A stretch of DNA of 61,748 nucleotides, from NCBI RefSeq assembly GCF_000802365.1, contig NZ_JSZE01000008.1, forward strand, positions 1-61,748. The letters are read 5' to 3'. Origin of the DNA: Xanthomonas cannabis pv. cannabis. Its GTDB lineage: Bacteria > Pseudomonadota > Gammaproteobacteria > Xanthomonadales > Xanthomonadaceae. Below are positions 1-8,811 of the stretch, piece after piece. The notes beneath the pieces are model-generated. The model searched no databases, had not been told where the DNA came from, and worked only from the letters and a program-made list of their open reading frames with translations. Each line of letters begins with the position of its first letter. Position 1 is the first letter of the stretch. A program made the position numbers and the translations under genes.

Positions 1-698
1 ATATCGAAGGCCTTGGCGGCGCGCTCGGGGTTGGCGCTCACCGCATACAGGCGCTCGCTGCCACCGAGCCAGGCATGCAGGATGCCGCCATTGAGCAGCG
101 TTTCCTGGGTGCCGAAGGTCTTGGAAATCAGGATGCCGGCGGTGCGTGCCGGGTCCAGCGTCGCCAAGGTGCGCTGCATCGCCGCGCCATCGACGTTGGA
201 CACGAAATGCACGCGGAAGCGCGCACCGGTGACCGGGCGCAGCGCATCGGCCACTAGGCGCGGGCCCAGGTCCGATCCGCCGATGCCGACACTGACGATG
301 TCGGTGACATCGGTGGCTTCCAGTTGCCGGATCAAATCGCCCATGCGTTGGCGCACTTGCGCAGCCGTTGCATACGCCTCGGAGGCAACCGGCGCATCGG
401 TCAGATCGCCGCGCAACGCGGTGTGCAAGGCCGCGCGTTGTTCGGTGACATTGACCTGCTCGCCACGGAACAGGCGCTGGAACGCACCGGCCAGATCGCG
501 CTCGCGCGCGATGGCAAACAGTGAATCGAGCGCGGCGCGGTCGTACTTCTGGCGCGCGAAATTGAAATACAACGGACCGACGTGCCTGGCGTACTGCGTC
601 GCCCGTTCCGGCTCGGCGGCAAGCAATGCGGGGATGGCAGCGCCGCGCAGGCGCTGGGCGTGGGCGTGGAGCGCGTCGAATCCGTTGGTCTGTGTCAT
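1..698 (-). CDS. pgi: Glucose-6-phosphate isomerase, N-terminal part (gene runs off the window)
   Basis: Interconverts glucose 6-phosphate and fructose 6-phosphate in the cytoplasm. The reverse strand reads [17 protein letters not shown] and continues open to base 1, giving about 232 of the roughly 500 residues usual for the family. The family signature [14 protein letters not shown] lies near residue 140, and the [13 protein letters not shown] stretch follows near residue 190. The start ATG at 698 overlaps the panD stop in an ATGA junction, so the gene is probably translationally coupled to panD. The catalytic Glu and His lie outside the window. Identity is certain; the 3' end is not visible. 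Confidence 0.95.
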   Translation of the reverse strand, partial: MTQTNGFDALHAHAQRLRGAAIPALLAAEPERATQYARHVGPLYFNFARQKYDRAALDSLFAIARERDLAGAFQRLFRGEQVNVTEQRAALHTALRGDLTDAPVASEAYATAAQVRQRMGDLIRQLEATDVTDIVSVGIGGSDLGPRLVADALRPVTGARFRVHFVSNVDGAAMQRTLATLDPARTAGILISKTFGTQETLLNGGILHAWLGGSERLYAVSANPERAAKAFD

Positions 699-1075
699 GC
701 GGCCTGGGTGGGGATGCTGTGGTTGGTGTGGGAGATCGCGTTGTGCGCGTTCACGTATACCAGATTGGGCTTGAAGGTCTTGGCTTCGTCTTCGCTCATG
801 CTGGCGAACGCCGCCACGATGATCAGATCGCCCACCTGCACGTGACGCGCAGCGCCACCGTTGAGCGACATGATGCCGCTGCCGTCTTCGGCGCGGATGG
901 CATAGGTGCTGAAACGCGCACCGTTGGTGACGTCCCAGATATGCACCTGTTCGAATTCGCGGATGCCGGTCGCTTCCAGCAGCAGGCCGTCGATGGCGAT
1001 CGAGCCTTCGTAGTTGAGCTCGGAGTGGGTGACGGTGGCGCGGTGGATCTTGGCTTTGAGCAGGGACAGGTGCAT
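695..1075 (-). CDS. panD: Aspartate 1-decarboxylase proenzyme
   Basis: Makes beta-alanine from L-aspartate for pantothenate synthesis. The 126-residue protein ([20 protein letters not shown]) has the self-processing site Gly24-Ser25 in NYEGSIAID; the family cleaves here and turns Ser25 into the pyruvoyl cofactor. An in-frame start 11 codons upstream (1108) would add an uncharacteristic [11 protein letters not shown] segment, so I chose the methionine that matches the conserved PanD N-terminus. The stop overlaps the pgi start by 4 bp. The gene is downstream of panC after a 176-bp gap that holds GC-rich palindromes, including CCCGCATGCGGG at 1187-1198, but no visible gene. Confidence 0.95.
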   Translation of the reverse strand: MHLSLLKAKIHRATVTHSELNYEGSIAIDGLLLEATGIREFEQVHIWDVTNGARFSTYAIRAEDGSGIMSLNGGAARHVQVGDLIIVAAFASMSEDEAKTFKPNLVYVNAHNAISHTNHSIPTQAA

Positions 1076-1251
1076 GGACGCAGGCAACAACGAAAGGAAA
1101 GCCGGCATTTTAGCGGAAAGCGCCAGCGCCCACCGGTTTGCCGCACGCCCGGTCGTGAGGGCTTCAGGCCGGCCGCGACGCCGGCGCCCGCATGCGGGTC
1201 GCGCATGCCCGGCGCCAGCGTCGATCCGGCCGTTTGGCGCGATGCGGCGGA

Positions 1252-2094
1252 TCAGAATTCCAGATTGTCGATCAGACGCGTCGTGCCCAGCCGCGCGGCG
1301 ATCAGCGCCACGCGGGCGCCGGCATGGCTCTCGCCCGGCTCGTTCAGGTCGGGCAACCGCACCACCGCGTAGTCGACACGGAACCCGGCCTGCTCCAGCG
1401 CCTGATGCGCGGCCTGCTCGACCTGCGCACGCGGCGTGCCAGCCGCGTAGCTGTCTCGCATCTGCAGCAGCACCTTGCGGATCTGCGCCGCGATCGGGCG
1501 ATCGTCTGCCGACAGATACTGATTGCGCGAACTCATCGCCAGGCCGTCGGCCTCGCGCACGATGCTGCCGCCGAGGATCTCGATCGGAAATGCCAGGTCG
1601 GCCGCCATCTGCCGGATCACCGCCAGCTGCTGGTAATCCTTCTTGCCGAAGGCGGCCACGTCCGGCTGCACCTGATTGAACAGCCGCGCCACCACCGTGC
1701 AGACCCCATCAAAATGCCCCGGCCGGCACACGCCTTCCAGCACGTCGCTGACGCCGGGCGCATGGACCGGCGTGGCCAGCGCGGTGCCGAGTGGATACAT
1801 GGTCTCCACGTCCGGCAGCCACAACGCGTCGCACCCGGCATCCTCCAGGCCGCGCAGGTCGGCCTCGGGTGTGCGCGGGTAGCGCGCGAAGTCTTCGTTA
1901 GGGCCAAACTGGGTGGGGTTAACGAACACGCTGGACACCACGCGGTCAGCGTACTGGCGCGCCAGCATCACCAGCGAGTAATGCCCGGCATGCAGGTTGC
2001 CCATGGTGGGCACCAACGCCACGCGCAGGCCTTCGCGCTTCCAGCCGGTGACCAGGGCGCGCAATGCGGAAAGATCGGTCAGGGTCTGGATCAT
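1252..2094 (-). CDS. panC: Pantothenate synthetase (pantoate-beta-alanine ligase)
   Basis: Condenses pantoate with beta-alanine using ATP, via a pantoyl-adenylate. The 280-residue length is normal. The nucleotidyl-transferase HxGH-like motif MGNLHAGH is at about residues 31-38, and the KMSKS-like loop [11 protein letters not shown] is near residue 186. The pocket segments [14 protein letters not shown] and FGKKDYQQL are also present. The ATG at 2094 overlaps the panB stop (ATGA), which rules out the longer open frame reaching back to 2349. The beta-alanine made by the neighbouring PanD is a substrate of this enzyme. Confidence 0.96.
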   Translation of the reverse strand: MIQTLTDLSALRALVTGWKREGLRVALVPTMGNLHAGHYSLVMLARQYADRVVSSVFVNPTQFGPNEDFARYPRTPEADLRGLEDAGCDALWLPDVETMYPLGTALATPVHAPGVSDVLEGVCRPGHFDGVCTVVARLFNQVQPDVAAFGKKDYQQLAVIRQMAADLAFPIEILGGSIVREADGLAMSSRNQYLSADDRPIAAQIRKVLLQMRDSYAAGTPRAQVEQAAHQALEQAGFRVDYAVVRLPDLNEPGESHAGARVALIAARLGTTRLIDNLEF

Positions 2095-2906
2095 GCGGCG
2101 TACGCGTGCTCTGCATCGGGGAAGCTGCCATCGCGCACGGCCTGCGCGTAGGCGCGCACTGCGCCGGCGACCGAGCCGCCTTCGGCCAGGAAATCCTTGA
2201 CGAACTTCGGCCGGCGGTGGCCGCTGTCCAGGCCCAGCATGTCGTGCATCACCAGCACCTGGCCGTCGCAGCCGGGGCCCGCGCCAATGCCGATGGTGGG
2301 CACGCTGAGTTCGGCACTGATCTGTGCGGCGATCGGTGTGGGCACGCACTCCAGCACCACCAGGCTGGCGCCGGCCTCGACCACCGCCTGTGCATCGCGG
2401 CGCAGCTGCTCACCGGCTTCGCCGCGGCCCTGCACCTTGTAGCCGCCGAACCGCAGCACCGACTGCGGGGTCAGTCCCAGGTGCGAACACACCGGGATTT
2501 CGCGCTCGACCAAGTAACGGATGACCTCGAGCTTGTGTCCGGCGCCTTCGATCTTGACCATCTCCGCACCGGCCTGCAGCAGCTGCGTGGCGGCATCGAG
2601 CGCGCGTGCCGGCGTGGCATCGGCCTGGAACGACAGGTCGGCCACCAGCAAGGCCTGCTGCAGCGCCCGCGCCACCGCGGCGGTGTGGTAGACCATGTCG
2701 GCGGTGGTCACCGGCAAGGTGGAGTCATGCCCCTGTACCACCATGCCCAGCGAGTCGCCAACCAGGATCAGGTCCACGCCGTTGGCATCGAAGGTGCGCG
2801 CAAAGCCGGCGTCGTAGGCGGTCAACATGACCAGTTTTCGACCCGCCCGCTTGGCCTCGGCCAGGGCGGGCACGGTCCAGGGCTTGCTGTCGCTATGGCT
2901 GCTCAT
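2091..2906 (-). CDS. panB: 3-methyl-2-oxobutanoate hydroxymethyltransferase
   Basis: First committed step of pantoate synthesis: transfers a hydroxymethyl group from methylenetetrahydrofolate to alpha-ketoisovalerate. It has 271 residues. The family motifs are clear: [33 protein letters not shown] (the Asp of VGDS and the following region bind Mg and substrate), then [18 protein letters not shown] and [16 protein letters not shown]. It lies 35 bp from folK and overlaps panC by 4 bp. Folate synthesis (folK) and folate-using PanB are thus neighbours in one minus-strand run. Confidence 0.96.
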   Translation of the reverse strand: MSSHSDSKPWTVPALAEAKRAGRKLVMLTAYDAGFARTFDANGVDLILVGDSLGMVVQGHDSTLPVTTADMVYHTAAVARALQQALLVADLSFQADATPARALDAATQLLQAGAEMVKIEGAGHKLEVIRYLVEREIPVCSHLGLTPQSVLRFGGYKVQGRGEAGEQLRRDAQAVVEAGASLVVLECVPTPIAAQISAELSVPTIGIGAGPGCDGQVLVMHDMLGLDSGHRRPKFVKDFLAEGGSVAGAVRAYAQAVRDGSFPDAEHAYAA

Positions 2907-2941
2907 GAACTCATTACGTGGGGTGATAAGCCGGCCATTAT

Positions 2942-3427
2942 CTACCCAATCGGCTCCAGCCCGCAGCGATCGATGGCTTGCAGGGCGTGCCGCACTGTTC
3001 CATGGCCTGGAATGATGGCGTCCGGCGCCAGCTCGGCCAGCGGCAGCAATGCAAAGCCACGCAGGTGCAGATGCGGGTGCGGCACCTGCAGGCGTGGCAG
3101 GTCGATCACCTGATCGGCATACAGCAGAAGGTCCAGATCCAGCGTGCGCGGTCCCCAGCGCTCGCCGGCCCGACGCTCACGGCCGAAGGCCTGTTCGATG
3201 CCGAGCAAGGCCTCCAGCAGCGGCAGTGGCGCCAGATCGGTGCGCAGCTGCGCGACGGCGTTGATGAAGTCCGGCTGGTCTTCGCGGCCCCAGGCGGGCG
3301 TGCGGTACAGACGCGAGGCGGCCACCAGGGTGGTCTGCGGCAGCGCATCCAGCGCGGCGATGGCCGAGCGCACGCTGGCCTCGGCCGGGCCCAGGTTGGC
3401 ACCCAGGCCGACAAAGGCGATCTGCAT
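2942..3427 (-). CDS. folK: 6-hydroxymethyl-7,8-dihydropterin pyrophosphokinase
   Basis: Transfers pyrophosphate from ATP to hydroxymethyl-dihydropterin in folate synthesis. The 161-residue protein begins [14 protein letters not shown], the expected HPPK N-terminus. The signature [14 protein letters not shown] holds the two Mg-binding aspartates of the D-L-D motif at about residues 96-98, followed by [21 protein letters not shown]. It starts 3 bp after the pcnB stop, an arrangement (pcnB-folK-panBC) also found in E. coli, so transcription with pcnB is likely. Confidence 0.96.
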   Translation of the reverse strand: MQIAFVGLGANLGPAEASVRSAIAALDALPQTTLVAASRLYRTPAWGREDQPDFINAVAQLRTDLAPLPLLEALLGIEQAFGRERRAGERWGPRTLDLDLLLYADQVIDLPRLQVPHPHLHLRGFALLPLAELAPDAIIPGHGTVRHALQAIDRCGLEPIG

Positions 3428-3430
3428 GGC

Positions 3431-4798
3431 TTATTCGCCTGCCGGGGCGCCGGGGCGGCGGCGGCGGCGACGACGCTTACGTGGTGCGCCCTCCTCGCCC
3501 TCGTGATCGGACTGCGCCGACTCGATCGCATCCACCAGCTCCTGGCCGGAGGACTTCTGCGCCTCGCGCCAGAACTCGACGTCGGCAGCATGATCGGGCG
3601 ATGCAAATTGGCGCAGCACCAGGAAATCGAACGCCGCACGGAAGCGCGGATGCGACAGGGTGCGGAACACACGCTTGCGCTGACGCGAGGAGAAGCGCGT
3701 CTGCAACAACCAGATTTCCTGCATCGGCAGCGAGAACCGGCGCGGCAATGCGACGCGCTCCAGCTGATGCAAGGTAACGCGGTCGGCGGCACGACGCTGC
3801 GCATCTTCCGGTTGCACGCCCTGCGCCTGCAGCCCCATCAAGGTGCGGCAGAACGCCGGCCACAGCAACAGCGCGAACAGGAATGCCGGCGACACCGGCT
3901 CGTCGTTGGCAACACGCGCATCGGTATTGCGCAGGCCTTCCAGCACCATCGCGCGCAACGCGCCGCTGCGGTTGGACTTCAGCGCAGCCGCGCTCTCGGG
4001 GAACAAGGCGCCGAGCAGGCCGTAACGCTCCAGGCCCTGGAAACTGGCCACGCCATGCCCGGACAGGAACAGCTTGAGGATCTCTTCGAACAGGCGCGCC
4101 GGCGCTGCCTCGGACAACAGACCGGCCAGGCGCGGGATCGGCTCGGCAGTGCTGGCTTCGATGTCGAAATTCAATTTGGCCGCCAGCCGCACCGCGCGCA
4201 GCATGCGCACCGGGTCTTCCTGGTAGCGCAGCTCCGGGTCGCCGATCAACTTCATCAGCCGTGCCTGCACATCCTCGAAACCGCCGCAGTAATCACGCAC
4301 CGAAAAATCCTCGATCGCGTAGTACAGGGCGTTGCAGGTGAAGTCGCGGCGGATCGCGTCGTCTTCGATGGTGCCGTAAACGTTGTCGCGCACCAGGCGG
4401 CCGTTATCCAGCTCGCGGTCGCCGCTGCCGTCGTCGACGTTGGCGCGGAAGGTGGCAACCTCGATGATCTCGCGGCCGAACACCACATGCGCCAGCCGAA
4501 AACGGCGGCCGATCAGGCGACAGTTGCGAAACAGCGCCTTGACCTCTTCGGGCGTGGCGCTGGTGGCGACGTCGAAATCCTTCGGGTGGCCGCCGACCAG
4601 CAGGTCGCGGACCGCGCCGCCGACCAGATAGGCGCCAAAGCCCGATTCGCGCAAGCGGTACAACACGCGCAGCGCGTTGGGGCTGATGTCCTTGCGCGAA
4701 ATGGTGTGCTGATCGCGTGGGATAACGCGCAGCGTGAACGGGGATGTAACTGAGGGTTCGATGATGGCGCTTCCGTCTTGTGTTGCAGGATTGCCCAA
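3431..4798 (-). CDS. pcnB: Poly(A) polymerase I
   Basis: Adds poly(A) tails that target bacterial RNAs for decay. The 455-residue protein shows the class II nucleotidyltransferase head: GGAVRDLL at residues 60-67 and DFDVATSATPEE with the catalytic Asp74 and Asp76. The neck follows (RRDFTCNALYYAIEDFSVRDYCGG, then DPVRMLRAVRLAAKLNFDIE), which binds the RNA primer and ATP. The C-terminus has an arginine-rich tail (PRKRRRRRRRPGAP) likely to bind RNA. CCA-adding enzymes share the head, but the DPVRMLRAVRLAAKL neck, the basic tail and linkage to folK support PcnB. The first 30 residues are not conserved in character, so the true start could be further downstream. Confidence 0.92.
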   Translation of the reverse strand: MGNPATQDGSAIIEPSVTSPFTLRVIPRDQHTISRKDISPNALRVLYRLRESGFGAYLVGGAVRDLLVGGHPKDFDVATSATPEEVKALFRNCRLIGRRFRLAHVVFGREIIEVATFRANVDDGSGDRELDNGRLVRDNVYGTIEDDAIRRDFTCNALYYAIEDFSVRDYCGGFEDVQARLMKLIGDPELRYQEDPVRMLRAVRLAAKLNFDIEASTAEPIPRLAGLLSEAAPARLFEEILKLFLSGHGVASFQGLERYGLLGALFPESAAALKSNRSGALRAMVLEGLRNTDARVANDEPVSPAFLFALLLWPAFCRTLMGLQAQGVQPEDAQRRAADRVTLHQLERVALPRRFSLPMQEIWLLQTRFSSRQRKRVFRTLSHPRFRAAFDFLVLRQFASPDHAADVEFWREAQKSSGQELVDAIESAQSDHEGEEGAPRKRRRRRRRPGAPAGE

Positions 4799-4846
4799 CG
4801 GCTATTACCTCACTATACTAGCGCGCTGCACAAGACGCGACAAAAC

Positions 4847-4921
4847 GCTCCCTTCGTCTAATGGTTAGGACGTGGCCCTCTCAAGGCTAAAACAGGGGTT
4901 CGAGTCCCCTAGGGAGCACCA
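4847..4921 (+). tRNA. tRNA-Glu (anticodon CTC)
   Basis: A complete cloverleaf: acceptor arms GCTCCCT (4847-4853) and AGGGAGC (4911-4917), discriminator A, and an encoded CCA at 4919-4921. The anticodon stem TGGCC/GGCTA flanks the loop CTCTCAA, giving anticodon CTC (codon GAG). The T arm GGGGTTCGAGTCCCC is perfect. It is transcribed divergently from pcnB and followed by an intrinsic terminator. Confidence 0.96.
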
Positions 4922-4950
4922 CGTCGGTCCTGCTGCAGATCACGCCAAGA

Positions 4951-4970
4951 CCCCGCATTGCGGGGTTTTT
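4951..4970 (+). terminator. Intrinsic terminator after tRNA-Glu
   Basis: CCCCGC, loop, GCGGGG-type stem followed directly by TTTTT, 30 bp after the tRNA-Glu 3' end. Confidence 0.85.
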
Positions 4971-5346
4971 GCGTTGTGGGGGTGCGCATTTCCCGGCGAT
5001 CCAGGCGTGAGCCTTCATTGGGCCGCCACCGCGCGGTACTGAAGCAAACCCACGCCTTCGCCCTTTGTCGGCAATTCCTGCCCCGCCCCATCGGTCGAGA
5101 TCGGTTGCCGTTACAGGCTGGCTGCCGCGCAAGTGCCCCACGGACCTGCACGCGCCACGCCTGACCCGGTGCGTGCAGCAAGCAGCACCAATCACATCAA
5201 GCAATGTGTGTCGACGCACCGGTAGCAGCGACGCAACCTGCGTTGCGCAGCTCGTGCAGGCCGCTGCACCGGGCGGTGAACCAGCGACTGCTTTTGCTCG
5301 CAGCGCACACAAGACGCCTCGCACATTTGCAGTACATGCTCGCTCC
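4971..5346. other. Intergenic region with no convincing gene
   Basis: Between the tRNA-Glu terminator and the folE2 stop. Short open frames exist in several phases, but none has a ribosome binding site, a recognisable protein or codon use like its neighbours. I see nothing else in it. Confidence 0.6.
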
Positions 5347-6270
5347 TCATCTGGCGAATGCGTGTAGGTCAGCCACGTCGCTATCGGTTTCGGCGACCGC
5401 ATCGTGGGCATGCAGGCTTTCGAGATGGCGTACCGCCACATGAAATGCCGCATAGCGTTCGGCAAGCGCCTGACGCAGGCGCCGCGCGGCATCTTCGACG
5501 TACATCAGGTTGGCGCCATTCAAACGGGCGAAGGCCTGCTCGTCGATGCGCCGCACCGCTGCCTGCACCTGCGTGGCCAGTGCGCGCTCGCACACGCCGA
5601 TCAGCTCGCGAATCTCCAGACGCTGCTGGCGGGCAAGCAGGTCCACCCGCACCTGCGCAATGCTGCGCTGGCTGTGCGGTGTGGCATGCGAGCCATTGAC
5701 CCGCAGCCACTGCGCCACGTCTTCTCGCTCCAGCGTCTCGCGTCCGGCATGCTGCTGCAGGAAGGCATCGCTCAGCAATTGCCGCGACAAGGCGGCCGAA
5801 CATGGGCAGGTGGAGGCGTAAAGCACATCGATCTGCAACTGCAGATGGCATTGCCCTGCCCTGCACTGGGCCTCCAGACGCACCGGGTATGCGCGCCACC
5901 CGGCCAAGCCCTCGCTCAACAGCGCCGGGGTCCGCAGCATCACCTCGAACGCCAGCGAGACCCGCGCGGCACGACTGCCGCAATCGGCATGGCTGTCGAT
6001 CAAGGCCTGCAGCAACCGCGACATCATCGCTGGCGAGACCGGCTGTTCCAGATGCCGGTCCAGCAAACGGTACAACCGCGACATATGGATGCCCTTTAAT
6101 TCGGGCCGCGGCAGATCCACCTGCACGCTGGCGCGCGCGCCCACGGTTGCGCCGGGCTCGGCTTCGTCCAGGCGCACAGGAATGGCAATGTCGTGCATGC
6201 CCACCCAGCGCAGCGGTGCGCTCAACGTGGAGGTTTCGGAAACGGCAACATCGGGAAGCGTGGCGGACAT
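5347..6270 (-). CDS. folE2: GTP cyclohydrolase FolE2 (type IB)
   Basis: Converts GTP to dihydroneopterin triphosphate, the entry step to folate. This is the FolE2 family, which does not strictly need zinc, unlike FolE. The 307 residues carry the family marks: GIHMSR (60-65), TCPCS (154-158, with the metal-binding Cys), and HATPHSQRS (195-203). A late segment FARLNGANLMYVEDAARRL matches the conserved NPxFVED-type region. It begins 54 bp after the upstream amidase stop on the same strand, and the pair is preceded by a Zur-like palindrome. In many proteobacteria folE2 is expressed under zinc starvation to replace zinc-dependent FolE; that role is inferred here from context. Confidence 0.93.
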   Translation of the reverse strand: MSATLPDVAVSETSTLSAPLRWVGMHDIAIPVRLDEAEPGATVGARASVQVDLPRPELKGIHMSRLYRLLDRHLEQPVSPAMMSRLLQALIDSHADCGSRAARVSLAFEVMLRTPALLSEGLAGWRAYPVRLEAQCRAGQCHLQLQIDVLYASTCPCSAALSRQLLSDAFLQQHAGRETLEREDVAQWLRVNGSHATPHSQRSIAQVRVDLLARQQRLEIRELIGVCERALATQVQAAVRRIDEQAFARLNGANLMYVEDAARRLRQALAERYAAFHVAVRHLESLHAHDAVAETDSDVADLHAFAR

Positions 6271-6324
6271 CGCAAGCTCGTTGATCGGAAAGTGGGAATA
6301 CGCGTCGTGCGCGACGGGGAATGC

Positions 6325-7524
6325 CTAAGAGCGGCTGATGTGCTGGGCGTTGAGAGCGAAGTAGTCGTCGATGCCGGCATGCAGCGTCTGCGCCAGCTCG
6401 TCCTGATGGTTGTCGCCGCACAGGCGTCGACAGTCGTCGCGATTGCTCATGAAGCCGGTCTCCACCAGCAGCGACGGAATATCCGGCGATTTCAGCACCG
6501 CAAAACCGGCCTGCCCGACCTCGCCCTGATGCAGGTGCGTGACTTGCTGCAAGCGCCCGAGCATCAACCTGCCGAACGCCACACTGCTGGCAATGGTGCC
6601 GCTCAACGACAGATCGGCCAGCACCTGGGACAGCACCGGATTGCCCGGAACATGCAGCCGGCGCGCGGTATCGCCCATGGCGTCAGCAGCGTTCTCGCTG
6701 TCGGCCAGCCAACGCGCTATGGCCGAACTGGCGCCGTTCGCCGACAGCGCATACACCGATGCACCGCGCGCCTGTGCGTTAGGCGCGGCGTCGGCATGGA
6801 TGGACACGAACAGATCGGCATTGCGGCGATGGGCGATCAGCACCCGCTCGTGCAAGGGCACGAAACGATCGTCGCTGCGGATCATGGTCGGCCCGTAGCG
6901 CACATCGGCGGCCAGACGCTGGCGCAGGCGCGCAGCAATCGCCATCGCAACATGCTTCTCATAACGTGCATCGGCGCTCACCGCACCCGGATCCCTCCCC
7001 CCGTGGCCGGCATCGATCGCCACCACATAGGGATGCAGGCGCGATCGGTCAGGCGCGCCCTTCTCGGCCTGCTCTATCGGCGCTGCCACCGCAGCGGCCT
7101 CGCTCGCGGACAACGCCACGCCATTGGGCCTGGCAGCAAACTCCAGCACCAGCGTACTGCCCTCCCAGTGCGGGTTGACCGAACATGGCTGCTGCAGATC
7201 CAGCACCACGCGCAGACCATCAAGATGCGGCGCACTGCGGATGCGGGCCACCGCTGCGTCGGCGGGTACCGGATCGATACGCGGCAACTGCGACGACACG
7301 CCAGGCAGATCGATGACCAGACGGTCGGGATCGGACAACCTGAAACTGCGGTAGGCAAGCTGCGTACTCAGCTCCAGCCGCAGGCGCAACAGCTCGCCCT
7401 GCTGCTGCACACTGCATGCCCGCAGGACTGCAAGCCCCTGCGCAGATCCCAGCGCAGATCCTAGCGCAGGCGAAAGCATCAATGCGGCAGCTCCGCCATG
7501 CAGCAGGTGCCGGCGCTTCAACAC
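6325..7524 (-). CDS. N-acetylmuramoyl-L-alanine amidase with AMIN domain (AmiC type)
   Basis: Cleaves the bond between N-acetylmuramic acid and the L-Ala of the stem peptide in the periplasm. The 399-residue protein starts MLKRRHLLHGGAAALMLSP, an export signal with an arginine pair that resembles a Tat signal. An AMIN-like domain (about 35-135) precedes an Amidase_3 domain (about 165-395). The zinc ligands are visible as His174 (AIDAGHGGRDPG), Glu189 and His243 (SIHADAAPN), with catalytic Glu355 in LLVETGF. It precedes folE2 with a 54-bp gap. Amidase paralogues near folE2 are known members of zinc-starvation clusters (for example in Pseudomonas), so this may be a low-zinc alternative to a main cell-division amidase. 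Confidence 0.9.
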   Translation of the reverse strand: MLKRRHLLHGGAAALMLSPALGSALGSAQGLAVLRACSVQQQGELLRLRLELSTQLAYRSFRLSDPDRLVIDLPGVSSQLPRIDPVPADAAVARIRSAPHLDGLRVVLDLQQPCSVNPHWEGSTLVLEFAARPNGVALSASEAAAVAAPIEQAEKGAPDRSRLHPYVVAIDAGHGGRDPGAVSADARYEKHVAMAIAARLRQRLAADVRYGPTMIRSDDRFVPLHERVLIAHRRNADLFVSIHADAAPNAQARGASVYALSANGASSAIARWLADSENAADAMGDTARRLHVPGNPVLSQVLADLSLSGTIASSVAFGRLMLGRLQQVTHLHQGEVGQAGFAVLKSPDIPSLLVETGFMSNRDDCRRLCGDNHQDELAQTLHAGIDDYFALNAQHISRS

Positions 7525-7659
7525 GCCTTCCCCTTACAAGGCAGGCAATCGACTCGCCACGACAAACGGCAGCAAGGCACTCGCGGCGATTCCGGACGGC
7601 ACACCTGGGACGCAAGAAAACAGGACACGGTAGGCAAGACTGCGCAGCTGCGGATAATC

Positions 7660-7672
7660 GTTATAACGTAAC
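7660..7672. promoter_or_regulatory. Probable Zur operator upstream of amidase-folE2
   Basis: GTTATAACGTAAC agrees at 11 of 13 positions with the proteobacterial Zur core GTTATANTATAAC and keeps the outer GTTA...TAAC palindrome. It lies in a locally AT-rich stretch 135 bp upstream of the amidase start. The match is seen; Zur control is inferred from the match plus the known zinc regulation of folE2 clusters. Confidence 0.6.
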
Positions 7673-8337
7673 ACCAATCTAGCAAAAGCGAGAGATCACT
7701 TGCGGCCCACGCCTCCGCGTTCATCTTTCGTCCAGAAGCCGCCCATGTCACACGATCTCCCCGAGAGCTATGCCGCCTGGCGTCGCTGCATCGAGATCGA
7801 CTGCGCTCAGCTGCTGACAGCAAACTTCATCGCCCGACGCCTCGCAGCGCTTTCAAGATCCCGCCGAACATCACACCCAGCAATTCCTGCGTCGCTGGGG
7901 GCAAGCGCATCATGGGCGGGTGATTAGATGGTTTGAGCGGGCGCTGCAGGATCTAGAACCAGAGCGTTGGTCAGCAGGGCATTCCAAAACATCGTCAAAA
8001 ACTGCAATCCAAGCGACCTGGGCAGTATGCCAAGCCTATAACACTTGCCGTCTGCTGTTTTGCATATGGAGATCGATGCAACTTTCGTTGATGCCCCGCG
8101 CTACGCAGTCGGCAAAGTGTCAAGTACCTGACTTTGCTCGTCTTTCATTAGCAAGGCGGATGTACGAAATTAGCTACAACTCAAGAGGCGGAGCCAGTCC
8201 CTCTCAAACATGGACGGTACGAGACGAGTAACTGCCAGCAATTTCGAGTGAAAGCCACCACTCGTCTACTTTATGGCCGTAACGTAAGCGAGCCTGAATC
8301 GCAGGCGGAATCGCCCCTAGCAGGGGAAGGCGAAATC
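7673..8337. other. Low-GC intergenic region, no convincing gene
   Basis: About 660 bp of visibly lower GC than the flanks. Two plus-strand frames (7700-7927 and 7920-8231) encode 75 and 103 residues; neither resembles a known protein or has a good ribosome binding site. They could be remnants of an acquired gene. The stretch ends with the ribosome binding site of the small exported protein at 8338. Confidence 0.5.
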
Positions 8338-8811
8338 ATGGATGTAAAGGCGAACGTACTGAAAACGGTATGCGTACTGGCAGGATTTTTGATCTTGGAC
8401 GAAGCGCAGGCACAAGTCTGCTGCCCGTCTAGCGGCGGTGTCGGTGCGCATGCAATGACGGGACTTGGCGACAGCAACCCCAAGGCGGCTAACCTCTCAT
8501 TGGATGCTGCATGGTCAATCGTCGAACTCCAACGGGATGGCGTGACCTACCTGCAGATCAACGACACAGCAGGCACCGTGCGGGCGGTGGTGGCACGTGT
8601 CGACAATGCGCTCTGGGTAGTACCAATGGGCAAGGATGTAGACCGCGTTTCAATACCAGCCACCAATTCCATTTGGGCCAACACAGCCCCTGCGGTTGCC
8701 AACACAGCAATTAGCTACGGGCTTCGCATGGTTTATCGGACTGCAAACTTCACAGTGCACGTCGAGTCGCGAGCCAACGGGGAACACTGGAAGGTCTCTC
8801 CTTCAAAGTAA
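8338..8811 (+). CDS. Small exported protein of unknown function
   Basis: I do not recognise this 157-residue protein. The start ATG at 8338 is preceded by a strong AGGGGAAGG ribosome binding site and leads to a signal peptide (hydrophobic VLKTVCVLAGFLIL, probable cleavage after Ala25 in AQA-QV). The mature part begins VCCPSSGG with adjacent cysteines that could form a disulphide in the periplasm, then a beta-rich region (VTYLQINDTAGTVRAVVARVDNALWVVPMG). A longer in-frame start at 8248 would hide the signal peptide. Its 3' end overlaps the convergent gene at 8750 by 62 bp. GC is below the window average, suggesting acquisition. Confidence 0.65.
   Translation: MDVKANVLKTVCVLAGFLILDEAQAQVCCPSSGGVGAHAMTGLGDSNPKAANLSLDAAWSIVELQRDGVTYLQINDTAGTVRAVVARVDNALWVVPMGKDVDRVSIPATNSIWANTAPAVANTAISYGLRMVYRTANFTVHVESRANGEHWKVSPSK

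Noticed and set aside
4887..5492. A 201-residue minus-strand frame entering tRNA-Glu
   Set aside because: Its end is antisense tRNA sequence and its body overlaps the folE2 3' end without any protein features.
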